Below, piece after piece: positions 12,381 to 23,340 of a stretch of DNA of 64,000 nucleotides (its first letter is position 1; each line of letters starts with the position of its first letter). The notes under the pieces were generated by a model. It had not been told where the DNA came from. It was given only the letters and a program-made list of their open reading frames with translations, and ran no database searches. The stretch lies in the NCBI RefSeq assembly GCF_947507565.1, contig NC_089188.1, forward strand, positions 682,001 to 746,000, written 5' to 3'. Made by a program: the position numbers and the translations under genes. Source of the DNA: Oscarella lobularis (taxonomy: Eukaryota; Porifera; Homoscleromorpha; Homosclerophorida; Oscarellidae).

Positions 12381-12920
12381 TGCAGCGTTTGTCCGAAAGA
12401 GAAAAGGGGAACAAGAGACGAACACGTGCACGCGTGCATCGTATATAGCCGGATGTGACGTCTACGTTATCGTTCACGTTCACGAAACGCGACGAAAACG
12501 CCCAATTAAAAGAACGCGGAGAACTAGATCGATTCTAGAGGACTCCGTAGTTTCGTGCAATTTTAGTTTTGAGAACCATAGTCGATAGAAAAAGAACAAT
12601 TACGCGGTACCTGCTCGAAGAAACGCGTTCGATATCGCTCACGTGCATTTCTCAGGAATCGCTTCGAATGCCTGAACGCACTGTCCAAGGCACTTGAACG
12701 ATGATTTCAGCTTATTTCTATCTACCTTTGGTCGCGAATACCTATTCGACTGCATACTGTAGAAATCGAATACTCGAGAGAAGACTCGAGGCTCCTGACA
12801 CGATTCTTTGCATCCCCTGCGTCTCCTCAAATAGCCGAACCGTCTTGTACAGTGAATAAAACAATTCGTTATCACACTAAGCCGTGTTTTCGACCTAGAA
12901 AGCGATTCGCTCGGCCCCAA
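12380..12920. repeat. Dispersed repeat, related copy at 19.07-19.55 kb
   Basis: Three blocks recur at 19.07-19.55 kb in the same order: GCGTGCA(G/A)CGTTTG..., TATAGCCGGATGTGA...CACGTTCACG, and AGGAATCGCTTCGAATGC...GAACGCACT. A third, shorter copy of the last part lies near 18730-18840. No transposase is seen, so this is probably a non-autonomous element, but its ends were not found. Confidence 0.6.
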
Positions 12921-12929
12921 AGAACGTTT

Positions 12930-13370
12930 GATACGGGGTTATAGAAAGTTTATCCGGGAGTCCTCATTTTTTTAGCGACAGCGCTTTCTGAGCTTTTTGA
13001 GGCCTTCCGCTTCTGTTTCGAGGTTTATTCGGGCGTTTTTAGTGTTCAGAGGATGTTTAGAGTTGTCGTGGAAACTCGAAAGAGGGTATCCTTCCTTGTT
13101 TGACGTCGTAGATTGGCTTTTCTCGGTCTCCAATTGTTTCTAGGCTTTGTTTCTAGGCGTTTAGTTGAGATTTTCGTGATTGCGCTAGGTTCCGTTTTGT
13201 GTTGGGGCGTTTTTTAGATTCAAGTCGAGCTTGAGAACGCGAATAAATTTATTTCAGATTATTTTAAATATTTTAAGGATTGGCTATGAATGACTTACTG
13301 ATTTGCTAATATTGATTTGAGTTTGAAACGACGGAGGAAGCCCATAAGTGGCTCAGCTATTCGCTGGTGC
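12930..13370. other. Non-coding stretch, nothing recognised
   Basis: A GTTT- and TTT-rich stretch without a sustained open frame or repeat that I can identify. It separates the dispersed repeat from the USP9X fragment. Confidence 0.5.
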
Positions 13371-13439
13371 AATCAGGTCAAGACACTGAAATGCAGTCAG
13401 ACATATGAATGCTTTTCTTTCTCGTAAATAAATTAGTGC

Positions 13440-14712
13440 GTTGATCCAGGTCAGGGAACTCTGCCCGCTTCACTGTGCGTGCAACTGCACAAATATTTTT
13501 GGCGTTCGATATCTCGTCCGTCTTGATCGCTGGAAGGACCCACGTGTCGCTCTTCAACTCGGCAAGGCATCGTTCAAGCCACAAAGGTTTGTTCTGATCT
13601 CTTTCCTGCGTGAAAAGTACTGCTACATGCGTCATTGCCATATAGACTATTTTGTATACTGCTGCACAGCTGTAGTCTAATATTTTGATGTGAGCATTAG
13701 GAGCTTGATCCAATATTTCGGTAGAGCAGTCTTCTGAATGTGATAGGTACCATAGCAAGCCTAATACCTGGATAAAAATAGAGATACCCGTAAATACCAT
13801 GAGATGATAAGCGACGCCGCACGCCCTTTCAGGTACAATACGAGTATCATACTACTGCGTAGACCAGCCACCATGCACTGAGCAACGCAGGCACAACCAA
13901 ACAACAAAAGAACGATTTAAATAACTCCAGACGCCGGCTTACCTTTTCAACCATCACGCCATCCTTGTCGTCTTCACCTAATTGCCGTATCAATTCGATC
14001 ATTTTCTCTCTTTGACGCTTTCCTGCTTGCACCCAACTCTCCTAAACATCGAAAATGGATAAAAGTAAAACGAAAAACTGATCTGAAATGCACCTGAAAA
14101 CAATGAAAAAGATAATCAAGCTGCTCAGCAGAAAAATTCCACGCCAACTTCGCCAAAAGATTGTGTATGTTCTTCACAATCGCATCATTCTTTCCAGCCT
14201 AGAGCAGGCGTAGAACTTACAAACAAAACGTCTAGTCTCCGTAGCAACATGAGCGGCCCAAATGGCATCCAAATCCGCCTGATGAAACTCTTTCTGTCGA
14301 GTTATGAAATGCAAAATCTTCTCTAGTTTCTCGACGTATTGAGGCTAGTGGAGATTGTCGCGAAAAACGATAGTCAAGATTTGGTTTTTCTTGATCCACA
14401 ACTGAAAGAGACGGGAAAAAAGGCGAAAGTAGTTTTTGAAAGAAAGAAGCAAAGACCTCTCTCTCTCTCCCCTATAACTTACCACTAGCGTTTCCGCGCC
14501 GACAGTTTCGTCCTCCTCATATTGTCGTCCGTACGACGCCAAAACCATTTTGTTGACTTCGTTGAGAGCGTTCATCTTTCCATTGAAGGACGACGATATT
14601 TGAAGGAGCCTTCGTGGATATGTCAATAAATGAGAGGGTATTTTTACATTTATGGATCCCCCTTCTTACCTCAATATCATCCTCAGTCTAAACTTCTCCA
14701 CTTTCTGAATCA
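13440..14712 (-). pseudogene. USP9X: USP9X (FAF) gene fragment, disrupted
   Basis: Several minus-strand exons match the N-terminal helical-repeat region of the ubiquitin hydrolase USP9X, in order: SSSFNGKMNALNEVNKM (about 14575), WIKKNQILTIVFRDNLH (about 14370), [32 protein letters not shown] (about 14140), [14 protein letters not shown] and EDDKDGVM (about 13990), then HIKILDYSC and WVLPAI (about 13530-13700). Introns are about 60-90 bp with GT-AG ends. A TAG (14345-14347) sits between NLH and PQYVEKLEK, where the family has Gln, so the frame is broken. The rest of the N terminus and the whole catalytic USP domain (about residues 1550-1950 in vertebrate USP9X) are absent. It is a partial, decayed copy and not a working deubiquitinase. 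Confidence 0.8.
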
Positions 14713-14775
14713 TCTCCTTTCAATCCCGATCGCCCCGATAAACAACTTTCAAAGACTTTCGAATCACGAAGAGTG

Positions 14776-14822
14776 CCCTTTTTTTTCTTTTTTTTCTTTC
14801 TTCTTTTTTTTTTTTCTTTTTT
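14776..14822. repeat. Pyrimidine (poly-T/C) tract
   Basis: About 47 bases consist almost only of T with scattered C on the plus strand. The tract lies just beyond the 5' end of the USP9X fragment (that gene is on the minus strand), so there it would read as an A/G-rich tract. Confidence 0.8.
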
Positions 14823-14829
14823 TCTCTGG

Positions 14830-15487
14830 ACCTATCGATATACGATCACCCGCGACTGTAGCTTAACCGCCCGTAGCTTGATGGTTCCAGAGGGGCAAAG
14901 CTCCCCTCTGCGACCTATGCTCATTGGGGCGGTTAAGCCCGGAGCGGGGCCGCCACCGATACCAGTAAGGTTTAGGGTTGGTGTTGGGTTAGGTACATGA
15001 AGAAAACGCTTTCTAAACTCTCTATATATAGAGAGCACTGCGCAGGCGTGGCCATGCGCAGACCAATCATAGATATATGGACCAATCACCTTAAAGATAA
15101 CGGCCTTACGTATCCGTAAGGACAGCCATGGCGGTCAGGAAAGCCTTGACACTAAATTTCTTATTCAGAAATGGTTTCCCAAGGCATTGAATGCGAGAGA
15201 GCAGCTCGACGGGCAGCATTAGGCTCTGCTTTAGTGTATTCAGCATCACTTCTATAACTAGAGAATGATGGCCCGGTGTTCACCGTGTTGCCATCATGCA
15301 GAGCCTCCCACCGCTTACCGTACGCGAGTGCATAACATAGTGTGACGTCATAGTTTTTATGCTGTCACATATTCACGTTGTCATTACAGCCGTTAGCTAC
15401 TACTAGTACAGCTCAGTCCTACCTACATACTGTAAATACAGTACTTGCATGATTGCTGTGTTTTCCTAATTAGGCGCTTTTCTGACG
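14830..15487. other. Repetitive non-coding stretch
   Basis: No gene is visible. There is a G-rich patch containing degenerate TTAGGG-like steps (14968-14992), a TATATA run (15021-15030) and a small palindrome CCTTACG-TATC-CGTAAGG at about 15103-15120. Confidence 0.5.
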
Positions 15488-16197
15488 TACAGTACAGTGC
15501 GTGCCAGCATAAATGGCCACAAAACGCGCGCTAAGATCACTGTAGATCACTCGTTGCAAGACATACAGTGTCACTGTGTGTCAACGAAAATCACTCTAAT
15601 GCCTATTTTAAACAGGGATGTCAGTTTGATTTTTGTGGGACGTACTCCCAAAGATTTAAATTTTTGCAAGTTTAGCTCGCGCTAATAAAAAAGTTTCTGA
15701 AATGGCAAATTTTGTAAAGGAAAGAACATTTTCAAATTAGCCGATAATAAATTTCTAAACAATGCACGTGAGAAGCCATTTATAGAGTGAGTTTCTTTCT
15801 AACTTGATCCCTAACGGAAAAAAATGCATTTCTATTTACGTCACGTGACATCCGTTTCTTTCCACCGAATTACTGTATTGAAAATCAAAGATAATGAAGT
15901 TTTAGAAAATGGTATAAAGTGACAGACGAGTTTATGAAAGCCGTCATATGTTGTTTGAAACTGGAAAAAAACGGACTTTTCTGTGTTCTTAGCAAAACGT
16001 ATAGAAACGTTGTCTGCGGTGAAATCAAAACCGTTTTCTTACAAAATAGACGTAAATAGAAATGCTAGACTTCATTGGAAATCCTTGATGTGACGATCAA
16101 ACGTCAAAACTACGCCAAATGTAAACTACGCTCTGAATTCCTCGCGCGCTACTAAAAGTCCCGTTTGGCCATTTATGCTGGCTCGCACTGTACTGTA
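15488..16197. mobile_element. MITE with about 30-bp terminal inverted repeats
   Basis: Left end TACAGTACAGTGCGTGCC (15488) and the reverse complement of the right end TACAGTACAGTGCGAGCC (16197) match over about 31 bases with one mismatch, continuing as AGCATAAATGGCC. Both ends start with TA, as expected for Tc1/mariner-type insertion. An internal inverted repeat (GCATTTCTATTTACGTC near 15825-15842, its complement near 16048-16064) gives extra stem. No transposase frame is seen, so it is non-autonomous, about 710 bp. Confidence 0.75.
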
Positions 16198-16199
16198 TT

Positions 16200-17150
16200 T
16201 GATAATGTGCTCTGTATTTGAGGAGGACCTATGCATGTGTACGGGAAGTGTACGGGTCATATTTCCTGTTACCCGTACACGCGTACATACCCACCCATAG
16301 CCCCACCCATATACTGTACATGTGACTGGATACTTTTGATTGTGACGTCAGAGCGTGACAATCAAAACTGTCGTTTCGGTTTCTCAGCGCATTTATAACA
16401 CGGAAAATAGCACAGATCAATTGGAAATAAGGGTTTCTAAGCATTTTTTTCGTTTCTGAAAGAAAAAACGCTTTATTCGCGCCGTAAATCGCCTTTTTCG
16501 GGTCACCGTTTTCGGCCCTATGTCACGCATGCGCTTTACAAAGTGAGGGTTTTTCTTATGTGACGTCACAATGCCGAGCGTGACGAACAGACAGACAGAC
16601 ATACATACAGACACTTCCGGCCCTAAGATCACGTTTGAAAGAGCCTCCCTCCGTCGTTATACGGGCTCCACCCGTACAACTGTGGTGGTCGGCTCCATAA
16701 TAGTATATCATCGTAGATTTTCGACTCGATCTGTGTCAGTATATTAATATTTTTTTTCTTCAGGCTGTCGATGTCGTGAACTGCGCCTGAAAAATCCTAT
16801 TTTTTCGTACTGGCATCAGAAAAGGCGAACGACTATCTTGCATTATAATCACCTAAAGCAGCGACCTGCCTCAGGGAAAGTATTATTAAAAATGTTTTGA
16901 CCTAAGTTTGCGTAGAGTCGTCTGTGAAATGTGAAGAACGAAGCAGCTAGCAAATAATGCGTTCTCATTCTTACGCGCCTATCTATAAGGGAAGCGTAGC
17001 CGTCGACTGTAATTTCACATGCAATCAAAGCAACGGCGAGCGACAACTAGAACAAGCGCAAAACGGACAGACAGCCTCAACACAAAACAACCCTAAAAGC
17101 AACGTCATGTCGCCTATAGAGCGAGAAGTTCTCAATTTCGGCATTTCCAT
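16200..17150. other. Non-coding stretch with short repeats
   Basis: No gene is supported. Short repeats include CAGA/CATA steps near 16588-16612 and GTACGGG/CCCGTAC pairs near 16235-16290. The frames here look like chance ORFs. Confidence 0.45.
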
Positions 17151-17156
17151 TGAGCA

Positions 17157-17793
17157 TCAACCAGACACAAAGACGTGAAATTCCCTCACTGGTCCATAGC
17201 AACGGACTCCGCTGAGATAGACATAAGGGTAGATGCTGATAAGAGCTGGTCCTGGGGCCGGGTACGTATAATTTTCGGAGAAAGGACCATACGAATAATG
17301 TTGGTAATCAATGATTGGGCCACGGCCTGGATGAGTGCCGTTCCAATGCACGTGTAAAGTGCCGACATCAAACTGGTTAGCTGTTTTAAATTATGCTTGA
17401 ACATTACCCGTAAACGTGGGCAGGGCCGCAATTCAAAGACAAGTGAATGTTTATTTGAACGCGGCCAGCTCCGTAGGGACGAGCTTGGCTAGGATAAATA
17501 ACGTAGGGCGCGCAGAAGCACGTTTCGTCTTCAATCTTCGTGACTTTCTCTGTACAGTCAAGAGTCAACTCGTTCTATTATTCTCGCGATCACAACCGAA
17601 TAGTCCGATATGTACAGGCAAACTACTTTTTACTGATCGATTGCGTTTGAGATTCTTTTCAAGCTACACAAGCACGTACAACGGTTTCGCGTTTAGTACC
17701 TGTCAGTGAGTCGTACTCTTCCTTAGGGAGAGTGTTTGCCAAAAGAAGGATGACATTGCAAAGGAAAAGCAGAGTTCGAAGCACCATGGAGGC
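17157..17793 (-). CDS. Small secreted protein, unknown family (147 aa)
   Basis: Three exons join in phase: 17793-17700, 17549-17416 and 17372-17157, 444 coding bases including the stop. The N terminus is a clear signal peptide (ASMVLRTLLFLCNVILLLAN). The mature part has ETCFCAPYVIYPSQ, GRVQINIHLSLNCGP, LHVHWNGTH, two N-glycosylation-type sites (NGT, NYT) and a short C-terminal VRCYGPVREFHVFVSG. The 152-bp first intron uses GTACTA/ACAG. The 43-bp second intron uses a weaker GTTTAC donor that I chose for phase. No family is recognised. It looks like an intact gene for an exported protein. Confidence 0.55.
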
Positions 17794-18130
17794 CATTGAA
17801 GGACGTGTCACGACAGATCGAAGTAGCTTGTATAAATGACGAAGATTCTGAGACCCGTGGTGTTTTATCACAGGCCTCTCTGTAAATCCAATGGGAGTGG
17901 CTATCAATTATTGAGCACCAGATCTCAACGCAGAATTGCATGTTTCGATGAAACTGTGAAAGAGGCGGCTACTGTGTTGTACTTGGAACAGGCTCCAATG
18001 AGAGCAGACTAGCTGCGCGACGCTCAGCCGAATTCGGTCTTGGTGCCGCCTTTACGGGCTGCAAGTGGCTAACGTATGAAAAGAGAAGAGAAGATAAAGT
18101 TTCGTGCCAGCAGCACCGTCAGCTGTTGCG

Positions 18131-18708
18131 TCACCCATTTCTTTGCACGTGGTCGCACGTTCCTTTTTTTAGCAGTTTTTTGGCTAGCACATGGTAGAAA
18201 CGTTTGTTGAATAAGTGGAAAGGAACGCCTACGGAAGCGCTCCCAGCTGATTCGAGTTGGAGTACTAGTACACTGGATTTTAGTGCAAGAAAAGAAACAG
18301 TGTCTTTAGAAGAGGTAGCAATCTGATTTGCTGAGCCTTCGATCAGGCTTCTCATGCCTCCGCCATGGTGCTCAGGAGCGGCTCCTAAAGTGTAAAATGA
18401 GAGAAAATCGAATTAAGTGTCGGGTGCCAAACCTCTCTCTTCCTCGCTTGCCCTGACTAGCTCTAGCGTACACCTCCTTGACTAATGGTAACGTTTGAGC
18501 TCGTAAATACCTCACTTGGCTCCTTTGCGCAGTGCACGTGTAACATAATTTGGTCTAGGCAACTTTTAGAGTCTAGGACGTGAGTAGGCGTAGCAATAAA
18601 ATTTTTACGCACTCGCCTCCATATACCTTCCGGATCTGTCGCAGCCGAAAATACAATGCGTTGGTTTTTCACAGTCAGCTGTCTGCTCGCTTTTCTAGAG
18701 CCAGACAT
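18131..18708 (-). CDS. Possible gene, duplicated at 19.7-20.2 kb
   Basis: Two open segments on the minus strand look protein-like: one begins SGSRKASRQLTVKNQRIVFS (18708 downwards), the other contains SANQIATSSKDTVSFLALKS and SVLVLQLESAGSASVG (18355-18131). They would be joined through short introns near 18380-18500. The same segment is present in decayed form at 19.7-20.2 kb, where the second frame hits a stop after about 40 codons. No family is recognised. Confidence 0.35.
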
Positions 18709-18720
18709 TGCAGTGCCTGA
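18200..18720. repeat. Segment A of a direct duplication
   Basis: GTGGAAAGGAACGCCTAC...GAAGCGC through CAGTCAGCTGT and the CCAGA...TTGCAGTGCCTGA end is repeated in the same orientation at about 19705-20215 with substitutions and small indels. Confidence 0.75.
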
Positions 18721-19069
18721 AACAAAAGAGTTTGAACAACGATTTCAGTCCATTTCAATCTATCTTTGGTCGCGAAGACATAATCGATCGTCCAGAATGC
18801 ATGAAAATTGAACAGTCAAGAGAAGAGAATCGAGACGAGCACGCTACATGGCTCCCTGTCTTCCAACAAACAACTCACAGAGCGTACGAGCGAGTTCTCA
18901 AGCGACGGAGTTACGTAAAGAGGGAGAGCGTCGTGCACGACTTTATGTAGCTCAAGCACGAACAAATACGCGGACTCTTCTCTTATTGAATGATGGGTCA
19001 CGAAAGACAGCGTTGCTTTTTGCACCTCTACGCGCAACCAAGAAAGGCAATAATAGGAGTGATCACGCG

Positions 19070-19550
19070 TGCAACGTTTGCCCCAAAAGAAAAGGCAAAC
19101 AGGAGACGAACATGTGCACATGCACGTTCATGGTATAGCCGGATGTGATGTAAACGTTTTCTTTCACGTTCACGGAACGCGAGGAAAACGCGACGAAGCG
19201 CAACCATAAACGCTCCAACGCCTTCGATCGAGTTGGCTTTTCGTAAAGAACGCGGCGAACTTGATCGATTCTAGAGGATTTGCGATATATTGAGGCGTAT
19301 AGCTTCGGTTCTGGGGAGCACAGTCGATAGAAAAAGCAGAATTTCGTTGTATTCGCTCGTGGGATGGAGAGGAATGCGTTCTCTCACCTGCATTCATTGC
19401 AGGAATCGCTTCGAATGCGTGAACGCACTCTCCGAGGCACTTGGACGACGACTTCAGGTCATTTCGAATATTCCTTGCTAGCAAATACGTGATCGATTGT
19501 CCAGAATGCATAGAAATCGAACAGTCGAGAGAAGAGAATCGAGACGAGCG
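19070..19550. repeat. Second copy of the 12.4-12.9 kb dispersed repeat
   Basis: It shares GCGTGCAACGTTTG, TATAGCCGGATGTGATG, CTTGATCGATTCTAGAGGA and AGGAATCGCTTCGAATGCGT with the copy at 12.4-12.9 kb, in the same order and orientation. It lies between the two arms of the segment A/B duplication. Confidence 0.6.
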
Positions 19551-19704
19551 GGCTAAGGTTCAAGATGGTGGGCGAAGAAATTTTTTCGTCTTTTTTTTTG
19601 CTGGCTGATCAGATCCTGAAGGCCACGCTCTGATCTTTTTTTGAAGACAGACCCCTGGCTTTCGTTGCGCAGCGAGATTTCAATGGCACGCGCCTTTCCT
19701 AGAA

Positions 19705-20215
19705 TCAGTGGAAAGGAACGCCTACTGAAGCGCGCACTGATGATTAGAGTTTGATTACGAGTACACTGGATTTTAGTGCAAGAAAGCAAACAGTGTCTTT
19801 AGAAGAGCTAGCAATCTGATTTGCTGAGACTTTGATCAGGCTTCTACTGCCTCCGCCATGCTGTTCAGGAGCGGCTCCCAGAGTGTAAAATGAGAGAATC
19901 GAATTAAGTGTCGGGTGCCCAAACTCCTTCCCTCCCTTGCCCTGACTATAGCGTACACCTCCTTGGCCAATGGTAACGTTTGAGCTCGTAGATACCCCGC
20001 TTGGTGCAGTGCACTTGTAACATTATTGTTTGGTCTATAGGCAACTTTTAGAGTCTAGGACGTGAGTGGGCGTAGCAGTAAATTTTTACGCAACTCGCCT
20101 CCACTAATACCTTCCGGATCTGTCGCTGCCGAAAATAGAATACGTTTGTTTCTCACGGTCAGCTGTTTGCTCGCTTTTCGAGAGCCAGATGTTGCAGTGC
20201 CTGAGACAAAAGGAG
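19705..20215. repeat. Segment B of the direct duplication, decayed
   Basis: Copy of 18.2-18.72 kb in direct orientation, about 1.5 kb downstream. Indels and an in-frame stop in the conserved frame show that this copy is the more decayed one. Confidence 0.7.
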
Positions 20216-20219
20216 ACCC

Positions 20220-21690
20220 GCCACGGGTAAAAGAGGGGACGGAATTAAGAATGGCCTTTTCTGAGAAGCCACCGGGGAAGAGTAAGATACAGAAGTGCCT
20301 CTTTTCAAACTCGATTTTCTCAGCAACCGCAGGTCGGATCGGCGTTCTCTAAACGGCATTAGATAGAGGAACGATAGAGCTTTCGATCGATATGCGGCTT
20401 TTGTTCTGAAAGTTTACGGTTGACGAGAAAATCGCGTAGTCCGGATATGATGATGTCCGTCCGAGATTAGATTACAAGAAAAAAAAAAACCTCTTTTCCT
20501 CTTATGTGCGACTTCATCAATCCGCACTGCTGTGTGCCAAAGATGATAATCACCTAAGCTTCCAAAATAACTGACGCGCGGTTGGCCCTGTCAAGCAGGG
20601 AACGCGTGAAGCTGTCCGGGATTTGATGTCGTCCGACTATTGATACGGGACTCTATCGCAAGCGACTCGAAGTGTCATCGCTGTTATTTGCGCTCCGCTC
20701 ACTGCATTCTGAGGGCTCAAAAGCGAACTGCTTGGTACGCAATGGAAGAAGGGACCCCCTATCGGGACCTTTTCGATCGAACGTCGTATTCGGGCTAAGA
20801 GACGTTGCTCTGCGGACGAAATACGCGTTCGAGAAATAACGTTCGCGTCGCGCCAGGCGCTGAGGAGAAATAAGGGAGTGTTTTGTAAATGGGGCTCCTA
20901 TTTAGGAACCTTGGTTTTTCGAAGTCGATTCGTGCTGAACTGTTGCGGCGAGGTGATTCGGTAGGCTGAGAAAAGGTACGTCGTTCATTTCTAGGTTTTA
21001 TCCGTGATGAGAAAAGGCACGCTTCGACGGACCGCGCCCACTAAGTGGGAGTGGTCATTTCTGTTTAGCCTGTTCCATATTTATTATCCATGGGCATCAT
21101 CGAACTTCTATTCTAGAAGTACATATCATGTCATTCAAATCGTCACCTTGCTTTTCCACAGTTCGTTCATCATATAGATGTAGTTTTTAGGTAGTAGGAT
21201 AGATTTTTAGGTAGTAGGATAGAGGAATACCTTAAATAACAAATTAATAAACTTTTTATTTATTATTATTATAGTCGATCAATTTCTTTGTTTTGACTTT
21301 TTCTTCTGGCAGGCGCACCGGAGAAGGATATGGTCGCAAGAGATTAAGAGAAGACACATGAACGAGGTATCTGGATGATACCCTCTTTGTGCACGTGATG
21401 TGTATGCCTAGAATGTTCCTATGATACAGCCAAGCACCTTGTTACTAGTCTTGAGGAGATGAAAGAAAGCGTTTCCGATCAACAGCGCAATAGGGTGCAT
21501 GACGGTGCAACTCCCCTTCCTGTTTGTATAAAGCGGATCCATCGTCGATCTTAATTCCAACGTAACGCGCGTTGTTTTCCAGAAGTGCCGCTAACAGCCG
21601 CTAACCACCGGAGTTCTCAAGCCTCTAGCTGGTATAGGAACAGGCGAATTCTTTCTCTCATGCTCTTATATCCTATTTATAGACGTTTAT
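20220..21690. other. No gene seen; small tandem and dispersed repeats
   Basis: There is no supported exon. TTTTTAGGTAGTAGGATAGA occurs twice in tandem (about 21184-21225). A diverged copy of the 11.95-12.05 kb repeat lies near 21460-21545. Confidence 0.45.
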
Positions 21691-21694
21691 AGCA

Positions 21695-23340
21695 ATGATG
21701 GCAGAAGTGACAACGATTTTGAAAAAAACATTCGCTCTTCTCGTCGTCGCGACATTCTCGACAATCGTCGTCAAGCATGTTCATTGTCAGACAGAGTGCA
21801 CTGACGTCGATATTCACTGTTTCTACGCTGCGTGAGAAGCATTCTACTGGACATAAGCGGTTATCTGGTATGTTCTTTCTTTATGTGCAGATCGAGCAAT
21901 AGAGCGTACTGTTTGCCGCCTGATAACGGTCAATCCCAGCTCACCTTATCTCCGATGTAAGCTTGTAAATACTTTGCCGCATATACTCGTACGATGGAGG
22001 TTTTATCAGAGGTGGTCTAGAGTGCGACATGTCTCTGGAGTCTCTCGCCATTGTCTCTCGGTAGGTCCGGTGTATGCATGCCTCTCTTTCGGAAGGTCCG
22101 GTATATGCATGCCTCTCCCTACGCGTGACTAAGCTGGTGGATGTGGTTGCAGCTCATTCCACTAGTGAGCAGTGGCCACACCCACTTCCCTGGCGAGCCT
22201 AAACGCCTTTCTATATAGCACTTACAGTCTCATTGAATCGGATTGCGCGATAATTCCATCGTTGAACGAGTAAGAAAAACGTACGCCAAATTGTCCAGAC
22301 GTCTAAAAGCAGTCGTTTTACATTAGAAGCGTTTTCGCTGAGACTAATGTGACCCAGCTCGTCGTCATGTAACTAAATAAACCACGCTTATTGATAAATC
22401 AATTCCCAGACGTTGACGTCGTATTTAGTTGCGACAGACAGCCCTTCGTTTACGAAGCGACGGAAGCATTGGAAATCTTGTATTGGAAGCGATGTCTCAG
22501 CTTTTGACAATTTACTCTATATACGATATCCCTCTTCTAGGCAATTGCAAAATGAGACATTTACAGCTTGTGCATGCCTTGCGCGAGCTGCAGCTGCGTG
22601 GATCTTTCAGGCAGTCATCTCAAACCAATACGCTTTTAGATGCGGTTTGAACCAATACGCAAACGTCGTTCAGGCCATCGGACAAAACGTTACAACAAGT
22701 TCGATTCTGCTCTAGCTAACAATTAAAATCATATTTATCCTATTTTTGGACGCAGGAAAGTGCAGCAATGCAACTGGCAACGAGCCGTGCATACACGGAA
22801 ACTGGAGAATTGAAGTTCACTGGACAACAGACGTTGATCTAGTCTTCATCATCAATCTTCCCGACGTTGACAATGCGGACTCAACAATCTCTGGCTGCAG
22901 CAATAACGCTGTCGATTCAACGACAACGTGCGAGGGACAAGTCAATGATGCGACCGGTGGACAGTGGATTGTGACTATGGGACCTAATGATCAGTCTGGT
23001 ATCGATGGCGGCTTCGAATACGGTGAAAGTAAGGCACATTTCTTTTTACATGTATCTCTCTTGTTATGTAACGGTCCCTTTTGTTAACCACTGTACAGTT
23101 GACGTCAACGGAGTTCCCAAAGGACGAATTTTTGGTATTCGCTTAATATCACTTGCGCAATCGTTGTTTGCAGACATTCCAGTGACGGTGAAGTATTTCT
23201 TTAACGGTGCTGAAGTCGTGTCTGTCGCGCTAAATACAAGCGCTGCGGACTTTTCTGAGTGGGGAGGATCCGTCGGAGAGGCTCATATTGACATTCTCGA
23301 CTTTAGCACCTCGGCAGATCCTAATGCGTTCAAGTTATAA
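21695..23340 (+). CDS. Secreted protein of unknown family, eight exons (309 aa)
   Basis: Exons 21695-21831, 21891-21956, 22228-22269, 22429-22479, 22541-22698, 22756-23028, 23099-23134 and 23174-23340 join in phase throughout (930 coding bases). All introns are GT-AG; the donor after exon 5 is weak. The first exon is a signal peptide (TFALLVVATFSTIVV) ending near HCQTECTD. The mature protein is Cys-rich in its N-terminal half (ECTDVDIHCFYA, TACACLARAAAAWIF) and carries N-glycosylation-type sites (NET, NVT, NAT). It ends with a beta-rich region (NWRIEVHWTTDVDLVFIINL, FDIPVTVKYFFNGAEVVSVA). No known domain is recognised. Consistent phase over eight exons makes it a convincing intact gene. Intron 2 carries a twice-repeated GTCCGGT-TATGCATGCCTCTC. 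Confidence 0.75.

Noticed and set aside
14968-14992. TTAGGG-like steps suggesting a telomere
   Set aside because: Only two or three imperfect units in a G-rich patch, no array; probably chance or repeat content.
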